A DNA stretch of 64,000 nucleotides, from positions 5,599,501 to 5,663,500 of the forward strand of contig NZ_CP029008.1 in NCBI RefSeq assembly GCF_024585165.1. The letters run 5' to 3'. The position numbers and the translations under genes were made by a program. This stretch comes from Bradyrhizobium sp. WBOS07 (lineage in GTDB: Bacteria > Pseudomonadota > Alphaproteobacteria > Rhizobiales > Xanthobacteraceae). How positions within the stretch are numbered: position 1 is the first letter of the stretch; every line of letters begins with the position of its first letter. The notes under the pieces are model-generated. The model saw only the letters and a list, made by a program, of their open reading frames with translations. It was not told the origin of the DNA and searched no databases. Shown piece after piece: positions 1-11,137 of this stretch.

Positions 1-916
1 CGAACATCGCCTGCGCCGGCGGCAGCAGCACCTTGTCGCTGCGGCGGATCACGTACCATTGCCGCACGATCGGCAGGCCCGCGACGTCGAGCACGACCAG
101 CCGGCCCTCGGCGAGCTCATGCGCCACGGTGTGGGCCGAGATGAAGGCGATGCCGAGCCCGGCGATCACCGCCTGCTTGATGGTCTCGTTGCTGCTCATC
201 TCCATGCCGATGATCGGCTCGAGGTCGGACTTCTGGAACATGCCCTCCATCAGCGTCCGCGTGCCCGAGCCGGGCTCGCGGGTGAGGAAGGTCTCGTGCA
301 CGAGATCGGTCAGGCTGAGGCCGGAATCCCGCTCGAGCCAGTGCCCCTTGCGCGCGACGATGATGTGCGGATTGCGCCCGAGCTGGCGGACATCGACCGA
401 GACGTCGGCCGGTGGCCGACCCATCACCGCGAAATCGAGCTCGTAGCCGTGCATGGCCTCGCGGATCTCCTTGCGATTGCCGATGGTCAGCTTGATCTCG
501 ATCTTGGGATAGCGCTTGGAGAACGCCGCGATCGCGTGCGGCACGAAATATTTCGCGGTCGAGACGGCGCCGAGATGCACGGTGCCGCCTGTCCGCCCCG
601 CCAGCAGGTCGAGCGCGCCCTGGCAGTCCGTGATGGCGGCCTCGACCCGCTCGGCCAGCGTCAGCACCTCCTTGCCCGCCTCCGTCAGCAGCATGCCGTC
701 GCCGGTCCGCTGCACCAGCGGCAGGCCGGCGAGGTCCTGAAGCTGCCGGAGCTGCTGGGTCACGGCTGGCTGGGTCAGCCCGAGATGGCCGGACGCCGCC
801 GTCACGCTGCCCTTGGCCGAGAGCGCCGCAAGCGAGCGCAGCTGCCGGATCGTCAGATGCCGGAGCTGAGCCGCCGCATGGCTGGGGCCATTATAAGAAA
901 ATTCTTTGAGGCTCAT
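1..916 (-). CDS. cbbR: LysR-type transcriptional regulator CbbR (3' end cut by window edge)
   Basis: Activator of the divergent Calvin-cycle operon. About 305 codons are present; the last few C-terminal residues lie outside the window. The N-terminus reads as a LysR winged helix-turn-helix (residues about 18-75, including QPAVTQQLRQL), followed by a periplasmic-binding-protein-like effector domain with sequences such as FVPHAIAAF and EPGSGTR typical of CbbR. The ATG at 914-916 is preceded by an AT-rich divergent control region. CbbR proteins sense metabolites such as RuBP or NADPH and bind the cbbR-cbb intergenic region. Family and placement make the call strong; the effector is not visible in the sequence. 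Confidence 0.93.
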   Translation of the reverse strand, partial: MSLKEFSYNGPSHAAAQLRHLTIRQLRSLAALSAKGSVTAASGHLGLTQPAVTQQLRQLQDLAGLPLVQRTGDGMLLTEAGKEVLTLAERVEAAITDCQGALDLLAGRTGGTVHLGAVSTAKYFVPHAIAAFSKRYPKIEIKLTIGNRKEIREAMHGYELDFAVMGRPPADVSVDVRQLGRNPHIIVARKGHWLERDSGLSLTDLVHETFLTREPGSGTRTLMEGMFQKSDLEPIIGMEMSSNETIKQAVIAGLGIAFISAHTVAHELAEGRLVVLDVAGLPIVRQWYVIRRSDKVLLPPAQAMF

Positions 917-938
917 TATGAATAGAAATTTTCCTTAT
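893..938. promoter_or_regulatory. Inverted repeat in the cbbR-cbbF control region, candidate CbbR operator
   Basis: ATAAGAAAATTC (893-904) is mirrored by GAAATTTTCCTTAT (925-938): the arms are complementary apart from two single-base insertions, separated by 20 bases. The element is markedly AT-rich in a GC-rich window, overlaps the cbbR start codon and lies about 100 bases upstream of cbbF. LysR regulators bind interrupted dyads in such positions. Assignment to CbbR is inference from placement. Confidence 0.55.
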
Positions 939-1035
939 TAAGCCGCCCCTGTCAATCTCCTGATGCCGAGACTGACCGCACGACCTCCACCGGGGAGGCA
1001 ATCGGAGGCGGCGCCGGCACAGGGGATGGACGCAG

Positions 1036-2073
1036 ATGACCGGGCAAATCAGGCTGGACGATCACCTTCAACGGTATTCCGAGACCGCGCCGCACGCGTT
1101 GGCCGTGGCAGCCGCGGTCGATGCCATCGCGGCGGCGGCCATCGAGATCGCCGACCTCATCGCGTCCGGCGATCTCGCCGACGCCTCGGGCCTGACCACC
1201 GGCCGCAACAGCGACGGCGACCTCCAGCGCAATCTCGACGTCCAGGCGGATGCGATCCTGCGCCGCTGTCTCGGCCGGCTTCCGATCGCAGCGCTCGCCT
1301 CGGAAGAGATGCGCGAGGCTCAGATCGGCGACCGGCAGGGGCGCATCTGCATCGCGATCGATCCCCTCGACGGCTCCTCCAACATCGACATCAACATGAC
1401 CGTCGGCACGATCTTCTCGATCCTGCCGGCGCCCGATGATCTCTCGCTCGCCTTCCATCAGCGCGGCTCGGCGCAGCTCGCGGCGGGCTTCGTCACCTAC
1501 GGTCCGCAGACCTCCCTGGTGCTGACGCTCGGCGAGGGCGTCGACATCTTCACGCTCGACCGCAAGGCCGGCTGCTTCCGCCTCGCGCGCGCCGGCGCGC
1601 AGATCGCCGAGGCCGGCGAGGAGTTCGCGATCAACGCCTCGAACCGCCGGCATTGGGATCCGCCGGTGCGCGCCTTCATCGACGAATGCCTCGCCGGCGT
1701 CGAAGGGCAAGCCAACCACGATTTCAACATGCGCTGGGTCGGCTCGCTGGTCGCCGAGGCCTATCGCATCCTCACCCGCGGCGGCGTCTTCCTCTACCCG
1801 TCCGACGCGCGTCCCGGTTACGGCGACGGTCGCCTGCGCCTGGTTTACGAGGCGCACCCGATGGCCATGATCGTCGAGCAGGCCGGCGGCTCCGCCACGA
1901 CGGGACGCGAGCGCATCCTCGACCTCTCGGCGCAGAGCCTGCATCAGCGCGTGCCGCTGATCATGGGCTCGAGCAACGAGGTGCGCCGCGTCGAGGAGCT
2001 GCATTGCGATCCGCTGCTGGTCGCCAGCGTCTCCGCACCGCTGTTCGCGCGGCGCGGTTTCTTCCGGCTCTGA
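1036..2073 (+). CDS. cbbF: Fructose-1,6-bisphosphatase, class I (Calvin cycle)
   Basis: Hydrolyses fructose-1,6-bisphosphate (and in CbbF enzymes often sedoheptulose-1,7-bisphosphate) to the monophosphate in the regenerative phase of the Calvin cycle; cytosolic. The 345-residue product has the class I metal-binding and catalytic signature DPLDGSSN at residues 109-116, with upstream acidic metal ligands (SEEMREA). Length is normal for the family. It is the first gene of a co-directional operon, 12 bases upstream of cbbP, and divergent from cbbR, which presumably activates it. Confidence 0.95.
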   Translation: MTGQIRLDDHLQRYSETAPHALAVAAAVDAIAAAAIEIADLIASGDLADASGLTTGRNSDGDLQRNLDVQADAILRRCLGRLPIAALASEEMREAQIGDRQGRICIAIDPLDGSSNIDINMTVGTIFSILPAPDDLSLAFHQRGSAQLAAGFVTYGPQTSLVLTLGEGVDIFTLDRKAGCFRLARAGAQIAEAGEEFAINASNRRHWDPPVRAFIDECLAGVEGQANHDFNMRWVGSLVAEAYRILTRGGVFLYPSDARPGYGDGRLRLVYEAHPMAMIVEQAGGSATTGRERILDLSAQSLHQRVPLIMGSSNEVRRVEELHCDPLLVASVSAPLFARRGFFRL

Positions 2074-2085
2074 GCGAGGCGCCCC

Positions 2086-2961
2086 ATGTCCAGGAAGCAT
2101 CCGATTATCTCCATCACCGGCTCCTCCGGCGCCGGCACCACCTCGGTGAAGAAGACGTTCGAGCAGATATTCTTCCGCGAGAAGGTCAACGCCGCCTATA
2201 TCGAAGGCGACGCGTTTCATCGCTACGACCGCGCCGAGATGCGCGCGCAGATGGCGAAGGAGGCCGATCGCGGCAACAAGCATTTCAGTCATTTCAGCCC
2301 CGAGACCAACCTGTTCGAGGAGCTGGAGCGCGCCTTCCGCGACTACGGCGAGACCGGCACGGCGGTGACGCGGCACTACGTCCACGACGCCGAGGAATCG
2401 GCGCTGCACGGCGCGGCGCCCGGCACCTTCACCGATTGGGAGAAGCTGCCGGAGAACTCCGACCTGTTGTTCTACGAGGGCCTGCACGGCGCCGTGGTCA
2501 CCGACAAGGTTAATGTCGCGCGCTATGCCGACCTCAAGATCGGGGTCGTGCCCGTCATCAATCTCGAATGGATCCAGAAGCTGCACCGCGATCGCAGCGC
2601 GCGCGGCTACTCCACCGAGGCGGTCACCGACACCATCCTGCGGCGGATGCCCGACTACATCCACTACATCTGCCCGCAATTCACCGAGACCGACATCAAC
2701 TTCCAGCGCGTGCCGACGGTGGACACCTCCAATCCGTTCGTCGCGCGCTGGATCCCGACGCCGGACGAATCGATGGTGGTGATCCGCTTCAAGAACCCGC
2801 GCGGCATCGACTTCCCCTATCTGCTGTCGATGCTGCCGCAGAGCTGGATGTCGCGCGCCAATTCCATCGTCTGCCCCGGCGCGAAGCTCGACCTTGCGAT
2901 GCAGCTGATCCTGACGCCGCTGATCATGCAGCTCATCGAGCGCAAGCGGAACCTGAAGTGA
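2086..2961 (+). CDS. cbbP: Phosphoribulokinase
   Basis: Phosphorylates ribulose-5-phosphate with ATP to ribulose-1,5-bisphosphate, the RuBisCO substrate. The 291-residue protein has the P-loop GSSGAGTT at residues 12-19 and a YEGLHG segment characteristic of the short bacterial octameric PRK class. Length fits that class (about 290). It sits between cbbF and cbbT with short gaps, so it is co-transcribed. Bacterial enzymes of this type are usually activated by NADH and inhibited by AMP; that is family knowledge, not visible here. Confidence 0.96.
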   Translation: MSRKHPIISITGSSGAGTTSVKKTFEQIFFREKVNAAYIEGDAFHRYDRAEMRAQMAKEADRGNKHFSHFSPETNLFEELERAFRDYGETGTAVTRHYVHDAEESALHGAAPGTFTDWEKLPENSDLLFYEGLHGAVVTDKVNVARYADLKIGVVPVINLEWIQKLHRDRSARGYSTEAVTDTILRRMPDYIHYICPQFTETDINFQRVPTVDTSNPFVARWIPTPDESMVVIRFKNPRGIDFPYLLSMLPQSWMSRANSIVCPGAKLDLAMQLILTPLIMQLIERKRNLK

Positions 2962-2989
2962 CCTAAACCAACGATAATGGGAGGATCCG

Positions 2990-5008
2990 ATGAACATCTC
3001 GGTTCATGCCGAAGCCGACCTCAATGCGGTCTCGCACAATGATCTCGCCAACGCCGTCCGCTTCCTCGCGGTCGATGCCATCGAGACGTCGCAGTCGGGT
3101 CATCCCGGCCTGCCGATGGGCATGGCCGACGTCGCAACCGTGCTGTTCTCGCGCTTCCTGAAATTCGACTCGGCGCATCCCAACTGGCCGGACCGCGATC
3201 GCTTCGTGCTGTCGGCCGGCCATGGCTCGATGCTGCTCTATGCATTGCTGCATCTGACCGGCGGCGACGTCAGCCTCGACGACATCAAGGCGTTCCGGCA
3301 ATGGGGTTCGAAGACGCCGGGCCATCCGGAATACGGCCATACGCCGGGCGTGGAGACCACGACGGGGCCGCTCGGGCAGGGGATCGCGACCGCGGTCGGC
3401 ATGGCGCTCGCCGAGCGGATGGCCAATGCGCGGCATGGCGACGGGCTCGTCGATCACTTCACCTACGTGGTCGCCGGCGATGGCTGCCTGATGGAAGGCC
3501 TCAGTCAGGAGGCGATCTCGCTCGCCGGCCATCTCGGGCTCGGCCGATTGATCGTGCTGTTCGACGACAACGGCATCTCGATCGACGGACCGACCTCGCT
3601 GGCCACGTCCGACGATCAGCTCGCGCGTTTCGCCGCCTCCGGTTGGTCGGTGCGCAGCATCGACGGGCACGATCCGGAAGCGATCGCGCAGGCCATCGCC
3701 GAGGAGCGGGAGACCGCAAGGCCGTCGCTGATCGCCTGCCGAACCATCATCGGCTACGGCGCGCCTGACAGGCAAGGCACGGAGAAGGCGCATGGCGCGC
3801 CGCTCGGCACCGAGCAGACGGCGGCGGCGCGGCGGGCTCTCGGTTGGGACTACCAACCCTTCGTGGTGCCGATGCCTGTGCTCAAGGCATGGCGGATGAT
3901 CGGGCAGCGCGGGCAGGTCGATCGGCTCGCCTGGCTCGATCGCTACGATCGCGCGACGCCGGAGCAGCGCGATCTGTTCGTCGAGGGCAAGGCGGTCGCC
4001 TTGCCGGCCGAGTACGCGCTGGCTGCGGCGAAATTGCGCGAGCGCTTCGCATCCGAGCGTCCGAAGCTCGCGACGCGGCAGGCCTCGCAACAGGTGCTCG
4101 ACGGCATCGCCGGGACCATCCCCGGCCTGGTCGGCGGCTCCGCGGACCTCACCCATTCGAACCTCACGCATGCCAAGGCGCAGGCTCCCGTCAAGCGCGG
4201 GTCGTACGCCGGCGACTACGTCCATTACGGCATTCGCGAGCACGGCATGGCCGCCGCGATGAACGGCCTCGCGCTGCATGGCGGCTTCATCCCCTATGGC
4301 GGTACCTTCCTGGCGTTCTCCGATTACAGCCGGCCGGCGATCCGCCTTGCGGCGCTGATGCGGCTGCGCGCCATCCACGTGATGACGCACGATTCCATCG
4401 GCCTCGGCGAGGATGGCCCGACGCACCAGCCCGTCGAACACCTTGCCGCGCTGCGGGTGATCCCGAACCTGCTGGTGTTCCGTCCCGCCGACGCGGTGGA
4501 GACCCTGGAGGCCTGGGACTGCGCACTCGGCTCCGAGAACCGTCCGTCGGTGCTGTGCTTGTCGCGGCAGGCGCTGCCGACCTTCCGCAGCGATGCGCGC
4601 GGCAAGAACCGCGTCTCACGCGGCGCCTATCTCGTCGTCTCGCCGGACGGCGGCCGCGACGTGACGCTGATTGCAACCGGATCGGAAGTGTCGATCGCCC
4701 TGGAAGCCGCCCGCCTGCTTGCGACCGAGCACGTCCGTGCAGCCGTGGTCTCCGCGCCCTGCTTCGCCCTGTTCGAGGAGCAGCCGGACGATTACCGCGC
4801 CACCGTGCTCGGCACCGCGCCGCGCGTCGGTGTCGAGGCAGCCGTCGCCGGCGACTGGCATCGCTGGATCGGCCCGGAGGGCGAATTCGTCGGCATGCGC
4901 GGCTTTGGCGCCTCGGCGCCGGCACCGGTCCTGTACCGGGAGTTCGGCATCACGCCGCAAAGCATCGCGGAAGCGGCCCGCCGGGCGATCGCCCGCAAGC
5001 GTCAATAA
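2990..5008 (+). CDS. cbbT: Transketolase
   Basis: Thiamine-diphosphate enzyme that transfers two-carbon ketol units between sugar phosphates during RuBP regeneration. The 672-residue protein has the usual TPP, pyrimidine-binding and C-terminal domains. The TPP motif starts at GDGCLMEG (residues 163-170) and ends about 30 residues later at the DDN segment; a catalytic [12 protein letters not shown] loop lies in the second half. A GGGAGG ribosome binding site precedes the ATG. As a cbb operon member it is likely a Calvin-specific copy, with another transketolase probably elsewhere in the genome. Confidence 0.95.
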   Translation: MNISVHAEADLNAVSHNDLANAVRFLAVDAIETSQSGHPGLPMGMADVATVLFSRFLKFDSAHPNWPDRDRFVLSAGHGSMLLYALLHLTGGDVSLDDIKAFRQWGSKTPGHPEYGHTPGVETTTGPLGQGIATAVGMALAERMANARHGDGLVDHFTYVVAGDGCLMEGLSQEAISLAGHLGLGRLIVLFDDNGISIDGPTSLATSDDQLARFAASGWSVRSIDGHDPEAIAQAIAEERETARPSLIACRTIIGYGAPDRQGTEKAHGAPLGTEQTAAARRALGWDYQPFVVPMPVLKAWRMIGQRGQVDRLAWLDRYDRATPEQRDLFVEGKAVALPAEYALAAAKLRERFASERPKLATRQASQQVLDGIAGTIPGLVGGSADLTHSNLTHAKAQAPVKRGSYAGDYVHYGIREHGMAAAMNGLALHGGFIPYGGTFLAFSDYSRPAIRLAALMRLRAIHVMTHDSIGLGEDGPTHQPVEHLAALRVIPNLLVFRPADAVETLEAWDCALGSENRPSVLCLSRQALPTFRSDARGKNRVSRGAYLVVSPDGGRDVTLIATGSEVSIALEAARLLATEHVRAAVVSAPCFALFEEQPDDYRATVLGTAPRVGVEAAVAGDWHRWIGPEGEFVGMRGFGASAPAPVLYREFGITPQSIAEAARRAIARKRQ

Positions 5009-5020
5009 GGAGGATCAATC

Positions 5021-6106
5021 GTGGCTCGTATCACCCTTCGCCAATTGCTCGATCACGCGGCCAGCCACGGCTACGCGGTGCCGGCATTCAACATCAACAA
5101 TATGGAGCAGGGCATCGCGATCATGCAGGCGGCGGCCGAGGTCGACGCGCCCGTGATCATCCAGGCCTCGCGCGGCGCGCGCAGCTATGCCGGCGATCTC
5201 ATGCTCTCGCACATGATCGATGCGCTGGAGCGGACCTATCCGGACATCCCGCTCTGCATGCACCAGGACCACGGCAATGACGAGGCAACCTGCGCGTCCG
5301 CGATCGCCCACGGCTTCACCTCCGTCATGATGGACGGCTCGCTCAAGGCCGATGCCAAGACGGCGGCCGACTACGACTACAATGTCGCGATCACCCGGCG
5401 CGTCGTCGATCTCGCCCACTGGGTCGGCGCCTCCGTCGAAGGCGAACTCGGCGTGCTCGGCTCGCTGGAGCACGGCGGCGGCGAGCAGGAAGACGGCCAC
5501 GGCGTCGAGGGCAAGGTCAGCCACGATCAGCTGTTGACCGATCCCGACCAGGCGGTCGACTTCGTCCGGGCCACCAAGGTCGATGCGCTCGCCATCGCGA
5601 TGGGCACCTCGCACGGCGCCTACAAGTTCAGCCGCAAGCCGGACGGCGACATCCTGGCGATGCGCGTGGTCGAGGAGATCCACCGCCGGCTGCCGAACAC
5701 GCATCTGGTGATGCACGGCTCCTCCTCGGTCCCCCAGCCGCTGCAGGACATGTTCAACCAGTTCGGCGGCGAGATGCCGCAGACCTGGGGCGTGCCTGTC
5801 GAGGAGATCGTCCGCGGCATCAAGAGCGGCGTGCGCAAAGTCAATATCGACACCGACTGCCGGCTGGCGATGACCGCGATATTCCGCAAGGTTGCGGCCG
5901 AGAGCCGCAATGAGTTCGATCCACGCAAATTCCTCAAGCCCGCGATGGACGCGATGCGCGAGCTCTGCCGCGAGCGGTTCGAGCAGTTCGGCACCGCGGG
6001 CCATGCCAGCAAGATCAAGGTCGTTCCCTTGAGCGAGATGGCGCGGCGCTACCGCGCCGGCGAGCTCGATCCGCGCGTCGACGCCCGAGAGCCGGTTGCG
6101 GCCTGA
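5021..6106 (+). CDS. cbbA: Fructose-bisphosphate aldolase, class II (Calvin-cycle subtype)
   Basis: Zinc-dependent aldolase condensing triose phosphates to fructose-1,6-bisphosphate, and probably erythrose-4-phosphate plus DHAP to sedoheptulose-1,7-bisphosphate. The 361-residue protein carries the zinc-ligand segment HQDHGND at residues 81-87 and a later HGSSSVPQ loop. It begins at GTG 12 bases after cbbT, behind a strong AAGGAGG. The sequence resembles the CbbA-type class II enzymes rather than E. coli FbaA in length and C-terminus. Confidence 0.95.
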   Translation: MARITLRQLLDHAASHGYAVPAFNINNMEQGIAIMQAAAEVDAPVIIQASRGARSYAGDLMLSHMIDALERTYPDIPLCMHQDHGNDEATCASAIAHGFTSVMMDGSLKADAKTAADYDYNVAITRRVVDLAHWVGASVEGELGVLGSLEHGGGEQEDGHGVEGKVSHDQLLTDPDQAVDFVRATKVDALAIAMGTSHGAYKFSRKPDGDILAMRVVEEIHRRLPNTHLVMHGSSSVPQPLQDMFNQFGGEMPQTWGVPVEEIVRGIKSGVRKVNIDTDCRLAMTAIFRKVAAESRNEFDPRKFLKPAMDAMRELCRERFEQFGTAGHASKIKVVPLSEMARRYRAGELDPRVDAREPVAA

Positions 6107-6134
6107 TCAATCAGAAGAGCAGAGAAAAGAGTAG

Positions 6135-7604
<1,470 letters not shown>

Positions 7605-7615
7605 GGAGATCTGAC

Positions 7616-8023
7616 ATGAAGCTCACTCAAGGCTGCTTCTCGTTCCTGCCCGATCTCACCGACGATCAGATCACCAAGCAGGTGCAATATTGCCTGACCA
7701 AGGGTTGGGCGGTGAACATCGAGTTCACCGACGATCCGCATCCCCGCAACACCTATTGGGAGATGTGGGGATTGCCGATGTTCGACCTTCAGGACGCCGC
7801 CGGCGTGATGATGGAGCTCGCCGAATGCCGCAGGGTGTACGGCGACCGCTACATCCGCATCAGCGGCTTCGATTCCAGCCATGGCTGGGAATCGGTGCGG
7901 ATTTCCTTCCTCGTCAACCGGCCGCCGCAAGAGGCGGAGTTCGAGCTGGTGCGGCAGGAAGTCGGTGGCCGCGCGATCCGTTACACCACGGTGCGCAAGC
8001 CGGCCGCCCACGCCGCTCAATAA
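7616..8023 (+). CDS. cbbS: RuBisCO small subunit
   Basis: A 135-residue small subunit that caps the L8 core. It has the family segments [21 protein letters not shown] and the long C-terminus typical of red-type small subunits. A TAAGGAGAT site spans the cbbL stop codon and the cbbS start, so translation is tightly linked. The hairpin-rich spacer downstream separates it from cbbX. Confidence 0.97.
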   Translation: MKLTQGCFSFLPDLTDDQITKQVQYCLTKGWAVNIEFTDDPHPRNTYWEMWGLPMFDLQDAAGVMMELAECRRVYGDRYIRISGFDSSHGWESVRISFLVNRPPQEAEFELVRQEVGGRAIRYTTVRKPAAHAAQ

Positions 8024-8031
8024 CCGTTCTC

Positions 8032-8101
8032 CTCCGCGCGGAGCTCTCCCTGCTCCGTATCCTTGGCGGACCACTGCTTCGCCGCTCCCCCGCGGCGAAG
8101 C
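8032..8101 (+). other. Intercistronic palindrome and hairpin between cbbS and cbbX
   Basis: The 97-base cbbS-cbbX spacer contains a perfect 12-base palindrome CTCCGCGCGGAG (8032-8043) and a perfect 10-base-pair stem GCTTCGCCGC / GCGGCGAAGC (8076-8085 and 8092-8101) with a 6-base loop. No T-run follows, so this looks like an mRNA 3' stabiliser or attenuator rather than a full terminator. Such an element could keep cbbLS mRNA high relative to cbbX. The function is inference. Confidence 0.6.
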
Positions 8102-8120
8102 TCCTTTCTTCGAGGCAGCC

Positions 8121-9053
8121 ATGCTGGATGTTCCCCACGCAGTCACGACCGAGCCCGGCGAGACCCATTTCGATCTCCGCAAGGAGGCTGAAGCTGCCGG
8201 CATCACCGAGACGCTGCAACAGCTCGATCGGGAGCTGATCGGATTGAAGCCCGTCAAGAGTCGCGTGCGCCAGATCGCGTCTCTGCTGCTGATCGAGCGG
8301 ATCCGGCAGCGTGCGGGGCTGGCGTCCGCACCACCAACGCTGCACATGTCGTTCACCGGCAATCCCGGCACCGGCAAGACCACGGTGGCGCTGCGCATGG
8401 CCAAGATCCTGCACGGTCTCGGCTTCGTGCGGCGCGGGCAGGTGATCTCCGTGACGCGCGACGATCTCGTCGGCCAATATATCGGCCACACCGCGCCAAA
8501 GACCAAGGAGATCCTGAAGAAGGCGATGGGCGGCGTGCTGTTCATCGATGAAGCCTATTACCTGCATCGGCCCGACAACGAGCGCGACTACGGTCAGGAA
8601 GCCATCGAGATCCTGCTTCAGGTGATGGAGAACCAACGCGAGGACCTCGTCGTGATCCTCGCCGGCTATGGCGAGCGCATGACGAGCTTCTTCGCCTCCA
8701 ATCCCGGCTTCCGCTCCCGCATCGCCCACCACATCGAATTCCCCGACTATGCCGAGGCCGAGCTGCTCGTCATCGCCGAGCTGATGCTGAAGGAGCGGGG
8801 CTATCGCTTCTCGGCGGCGGCGCGCGAGGCGTTCGAAAGATACATCGCGCTGCGCCGGACCCAGCCGTTCTTCTCCAATGCCCGCTCGATCCGCAACGCC
8901 GTCGACCGCATCCGGCTGCGCCAGGCCGATCGCCTGGTGTCCGATCTCGACCGCATGCTCGATGTCGCTGATCTCGAAACCATCGATCCCCTGGATGTCC
9001 TGGCGAGCCGCGTCTTCAGCGGCGGCACTGAAGCGCGGAGTGCAAAGCCATGA
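8121..9053 (+). CDS. cbbX: CbbX, AAA+ RuBisCO activase (red type)
   Basis: ATP-driven remodelling protein that pulls on the C-terminal tail of red-type RuBisCO large subunits to release inhibitory sugar phosphates. The 310-residue product has Walker [10 protein letters not shown] (residues 80-88), Walker [12 protein letters not shown] and the AAA+ lid. The ATG at 8121 is chosen because of the GAGG site five bases upstream and because the protein then begins like other CbbX N-termini. Its stop overlaps the cbbE start (ATGA), indicating translational coupling. Confidence 0.95.
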   Translation: MLDVPHAVTTEPGETHFDLRKEAEAAGITETLQQLDRELIGLKPVKSRVRQIASLLLIERIRQRAGLASAPPTLHMSFTGNPGTGKTTVALRMAKILHGLGFVRRGQVISVTRDDLVGQYIGHTAPKTKEILKKAMGGVLFIDEAYYLHRPDNERDYGQEAIEILLQVMENQREDLVVILAGYGERMTSFFASNPGFRSRIAHHIEFPDYAEAELLVIAELMLKERGYRFSAAAREAFERYIALRRTQPFFSNARSIRNAVDRIRLRQADRLVSDLDRMLDVADLETIDPLDVLASRVFSGGTEARSAKP

Positions 9054-9787
9054 CGGCAGAGATCGTCATCGCTCCTTCAATCCTGGCTGCGGATTTCGCG
9101 TGTCTCGGCGAGGAGGTCGCGGCAATCGACACGGCCGGGGCCGACTGGATCCATTGCGACGTCATGGATGGACACTTCGTGCCGAACATCAGCTTTGGCG
9201 CCGATGTCATCAAGGCGATCCGGCCGGCGACGAAAAAGATCTTCGACGTGCATCTCATGATCGCGCCTGTCGATCCATATCTCGAAGCGTTCGCCAAGGC
9301 CGGAGCGGATGTCATCACGGTGCACGCCGAGGCCGGCCCGCATCTCGATCGCTCACTCCAGGCGATCCGTGCGCTTGGCAAGAAGGCCGGCGTCAGCCTG
9401 TGTCCCGCGACGCCCGAGAGCGCCATCGCCTACGTGCTCGATCGGGTCGATCTCGTGCTGGTGATGACGGTCAATCCGGGATTTGGCGGCCAGTCGTTCC
9501 TGCAATCCCAGCTCGGGAAGATCGAGCGGATCAAGGCCATGATCGGCGACCGGCCGATCCGGCTCGAGGTCGACGGCGGTATCACGCGCGACAATGCCGC
9601 TGCCGTGGCGGCGGCGGGCGCCGATACGCTGGTGGCGGGTTCCGCGGTGTTTCGCGGCAAGAGCGTTGCCGACTATGCCGCAAATATCCAAGCCATTCGC
9701 ATCGCCGCCGAGACGGGAAGGGTTCCGAAACTGCGGGATCATGCCGTGCAGCCGACGCGTCTCGGCGAAAGCGTGCGCCCCCGGTAG
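9050..9787 (+). CDS. cbbE: Ribulose-phosphate 3-epimerase
   Basis: Interconverts xylulose-5-phosphate and ribulose-5-phosphate, the last regeneration step before phosphoribulokinase. The 245-residue TIM-barrel protein has the family segments [29 protein letters not shown] and VNPGFGGQ carrying the metal-binding and catalytic His and Asp residues. It is the last gene of the cbb operon, overlapping cbbX by four bases. The C-terminus is slightly longer than typical Rpe proteins. Confidence 0.95.
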   Translation: MTAEIVIAPSILAADFACLGEEVAAIDTAGADWIHCDVMDGHFVPNISFGADVIKAIRPATKKIFDVHLMIAPVDPYLEAFAKAGADVITVHAEAGPHLDRSLQAIRALGKKAGVSLCPATPESAIAYVLDRVDLVLVMTVNPGFGGQSFLQSQLGKIERIKAMIGDRPIRLEVDGGITRDNAAAVAAAGADTLVAGSAVFRGKSVADYAANIQAIRIAAETGRVPKLRDHAVQPTRLGESVRPR

Positions 9788-9985
9788 ATTACGGGCCACC
9801 TCACCATTGCGTCGAGGCGTCGACGGCTCGGTCTCGGAACTTCCCGGAGTCTTACGGAGAATTTGGCACGAGTCTGCAACACTTTCATGCCGGAGTAACC
9901 ACCGGTGTCGAAGTCCGCATGCGATTAACGGCGGCACAATGCGCCGCCTCACAATCTGTGGTTCAAGGACTGCAGAGGGCGTGGG

Positions 9986-11137
9986 ATGCAGATTCAATAT
10001 CGTCACTGGAATGCTGCCCATGGCTGGCGCGGAGCGGAGGCCCTGCGCGAGCCGCCCCAGCTCGTGCTTTATTTCGGCAGCCGTGAGCAGTTGCTGGACG
10101 GCGAACGTTATCGCGAGCTGCGCGATCTCTATCCCGATAGCCATATCGTCGGCTGCAGCACCGGCGGACAAATCCATAGCGACGACATCTGCGATGATGA
10201 AGTGGTCGCGGTCGCCTTGCGCTTCGCGCACACGCAGGTCCGGCTGGTGCAGGACGTCGTCGAAGCTCGCGATGCGTCGCGGACCTGCGGCGCGCGCCTT
10301 GCCCGCCAAGTCCTGGCGGCGGATTTGGCGGGCTTGTTCGTCCTGTCGGACGGACTGGCGGTGAACGGGGGCGAGCTGCTTGCCGGACTCACTGAAGTCC
10401 TGGGGCCGGATTTGCCCGTCACCGGCGGGCACGCCGGCGATGGAGCCCGATTTGAACAGACGATCGTCGGAGCCGACGCGGAGCCGTCGACGAACCGCGT
10501 CGCCGCAATCGCATTCTACGGCGCCGCGTTCCGCTTCGCGCATGGTTGCGCCGGCGGCTGGGATGTGTTCGGTCCCCGCCGCAAGGTCACGAAGGCGCTG
10601 GGATCGGTGGTCGTGGAGCTCGACGGCGAGCCGTCGCTGGACCTCTACGCCCGCTATCTCGGCGAGGAGGAGGCCGAGGCGATGCCGGGTTCGGGTCTGG
10701 CATTCCCCTTGCGCATTCACGACGAGGCCGAGCCGAACCGGCAAATCGTGCGCTCGGTGTTCGCGGTGGACCGCGATGCCCGCACCCTGACTTTCGCCGC
10801 CGACATACCGGAAGGATGCACCGCGCAATTGATGCGCGCCAATTTCGACAGTCTCGCCGCCGGTGCGGGCGAGGCGGGCAGGCAGGCGCGCAGCGCATTG
10901 TCGGACGGGGTCGACGGCGACAAGCTCGCCATTCTGGTGAGCTGCACCGGCCGCCGCAGGGTGATGGGGCAGCGCACGCAGGACGAGCTGGATGCCGTTG
11001 CCGCCGAGCTCGGCGAGGACGTCGTCCGGATCGGATTCTACTCCTACGGTGAGTTCGCCCCGCCGGCCGCGTCCGGACGCTGCGAACTGCATAACCAGAC
11101 CATGACGGTCACCGTCATCGGGGAGGCGGCAGCTTGA
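9986..11137 (+). CDS. FIST N-terminal and C-terminal domain sensor protein
   Basis: A 383-residue soluble protein with a FIST_N-like first half (VLYFGSR, then GCSTGGQI around residue 50, LFVLSDGLAVNG, and TGGHAGDGARF) and a FIST_C-like second half (GKxxx-type LYARYLGEEEAE, GLAFPLRI, and a C-terminal YGEFAPP segment). FIST domains are thought to bind small ligands, perhaps amino acids, and pair with signalling outputs. The stop codon overlaps the start of the PAS-GGDEF-EAL gene, so the two are translated together and FIST is the probable input for c-di-GMP turnover. No transmembrane segment is visible. Confidence 0.85.
   Translation: MQIQYRHWNAAHGWRGAEALREPPQLVLYFGSREQLLDGERYRELRDLYPDSHIVGCSTGGQIHSDDICDDEVVAVALRFAHTQVRLVQDVVEARDASRTCGARLARQVLAADLAGLFVLSDGLAVNGGELLAGLTEVLGPDLPVTGGHAGDGARFEQTIVGADAEPSTNRVAAIAFYGAAFRFAHGCAGGWDVFGPRRKVTKALGSVVVELDGEPSLDLYARYLGEEEAEAMPGSGLAFPLRIHDEAEPNRQIVRSVFAVDRDARTLTFAADIPEGCTAQLMRANFDSLAAGAGEAGRQARSALSDGVDGDKLAILVSCTGRRRVMGQRTQDELDAVAAELGEDVVRIGFYSYGEFAPPAASGRCELHNQTMTVTVIGEAAA

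Noticed and set aside
952..2997. A 681-codon minus-strand frame opposite cbbF and cbbP
   Set aside because: The plus-strand genes carry clear catalytic motifs; the antisense frame has only Arg/Asp/Gly-rich filler and no domain.
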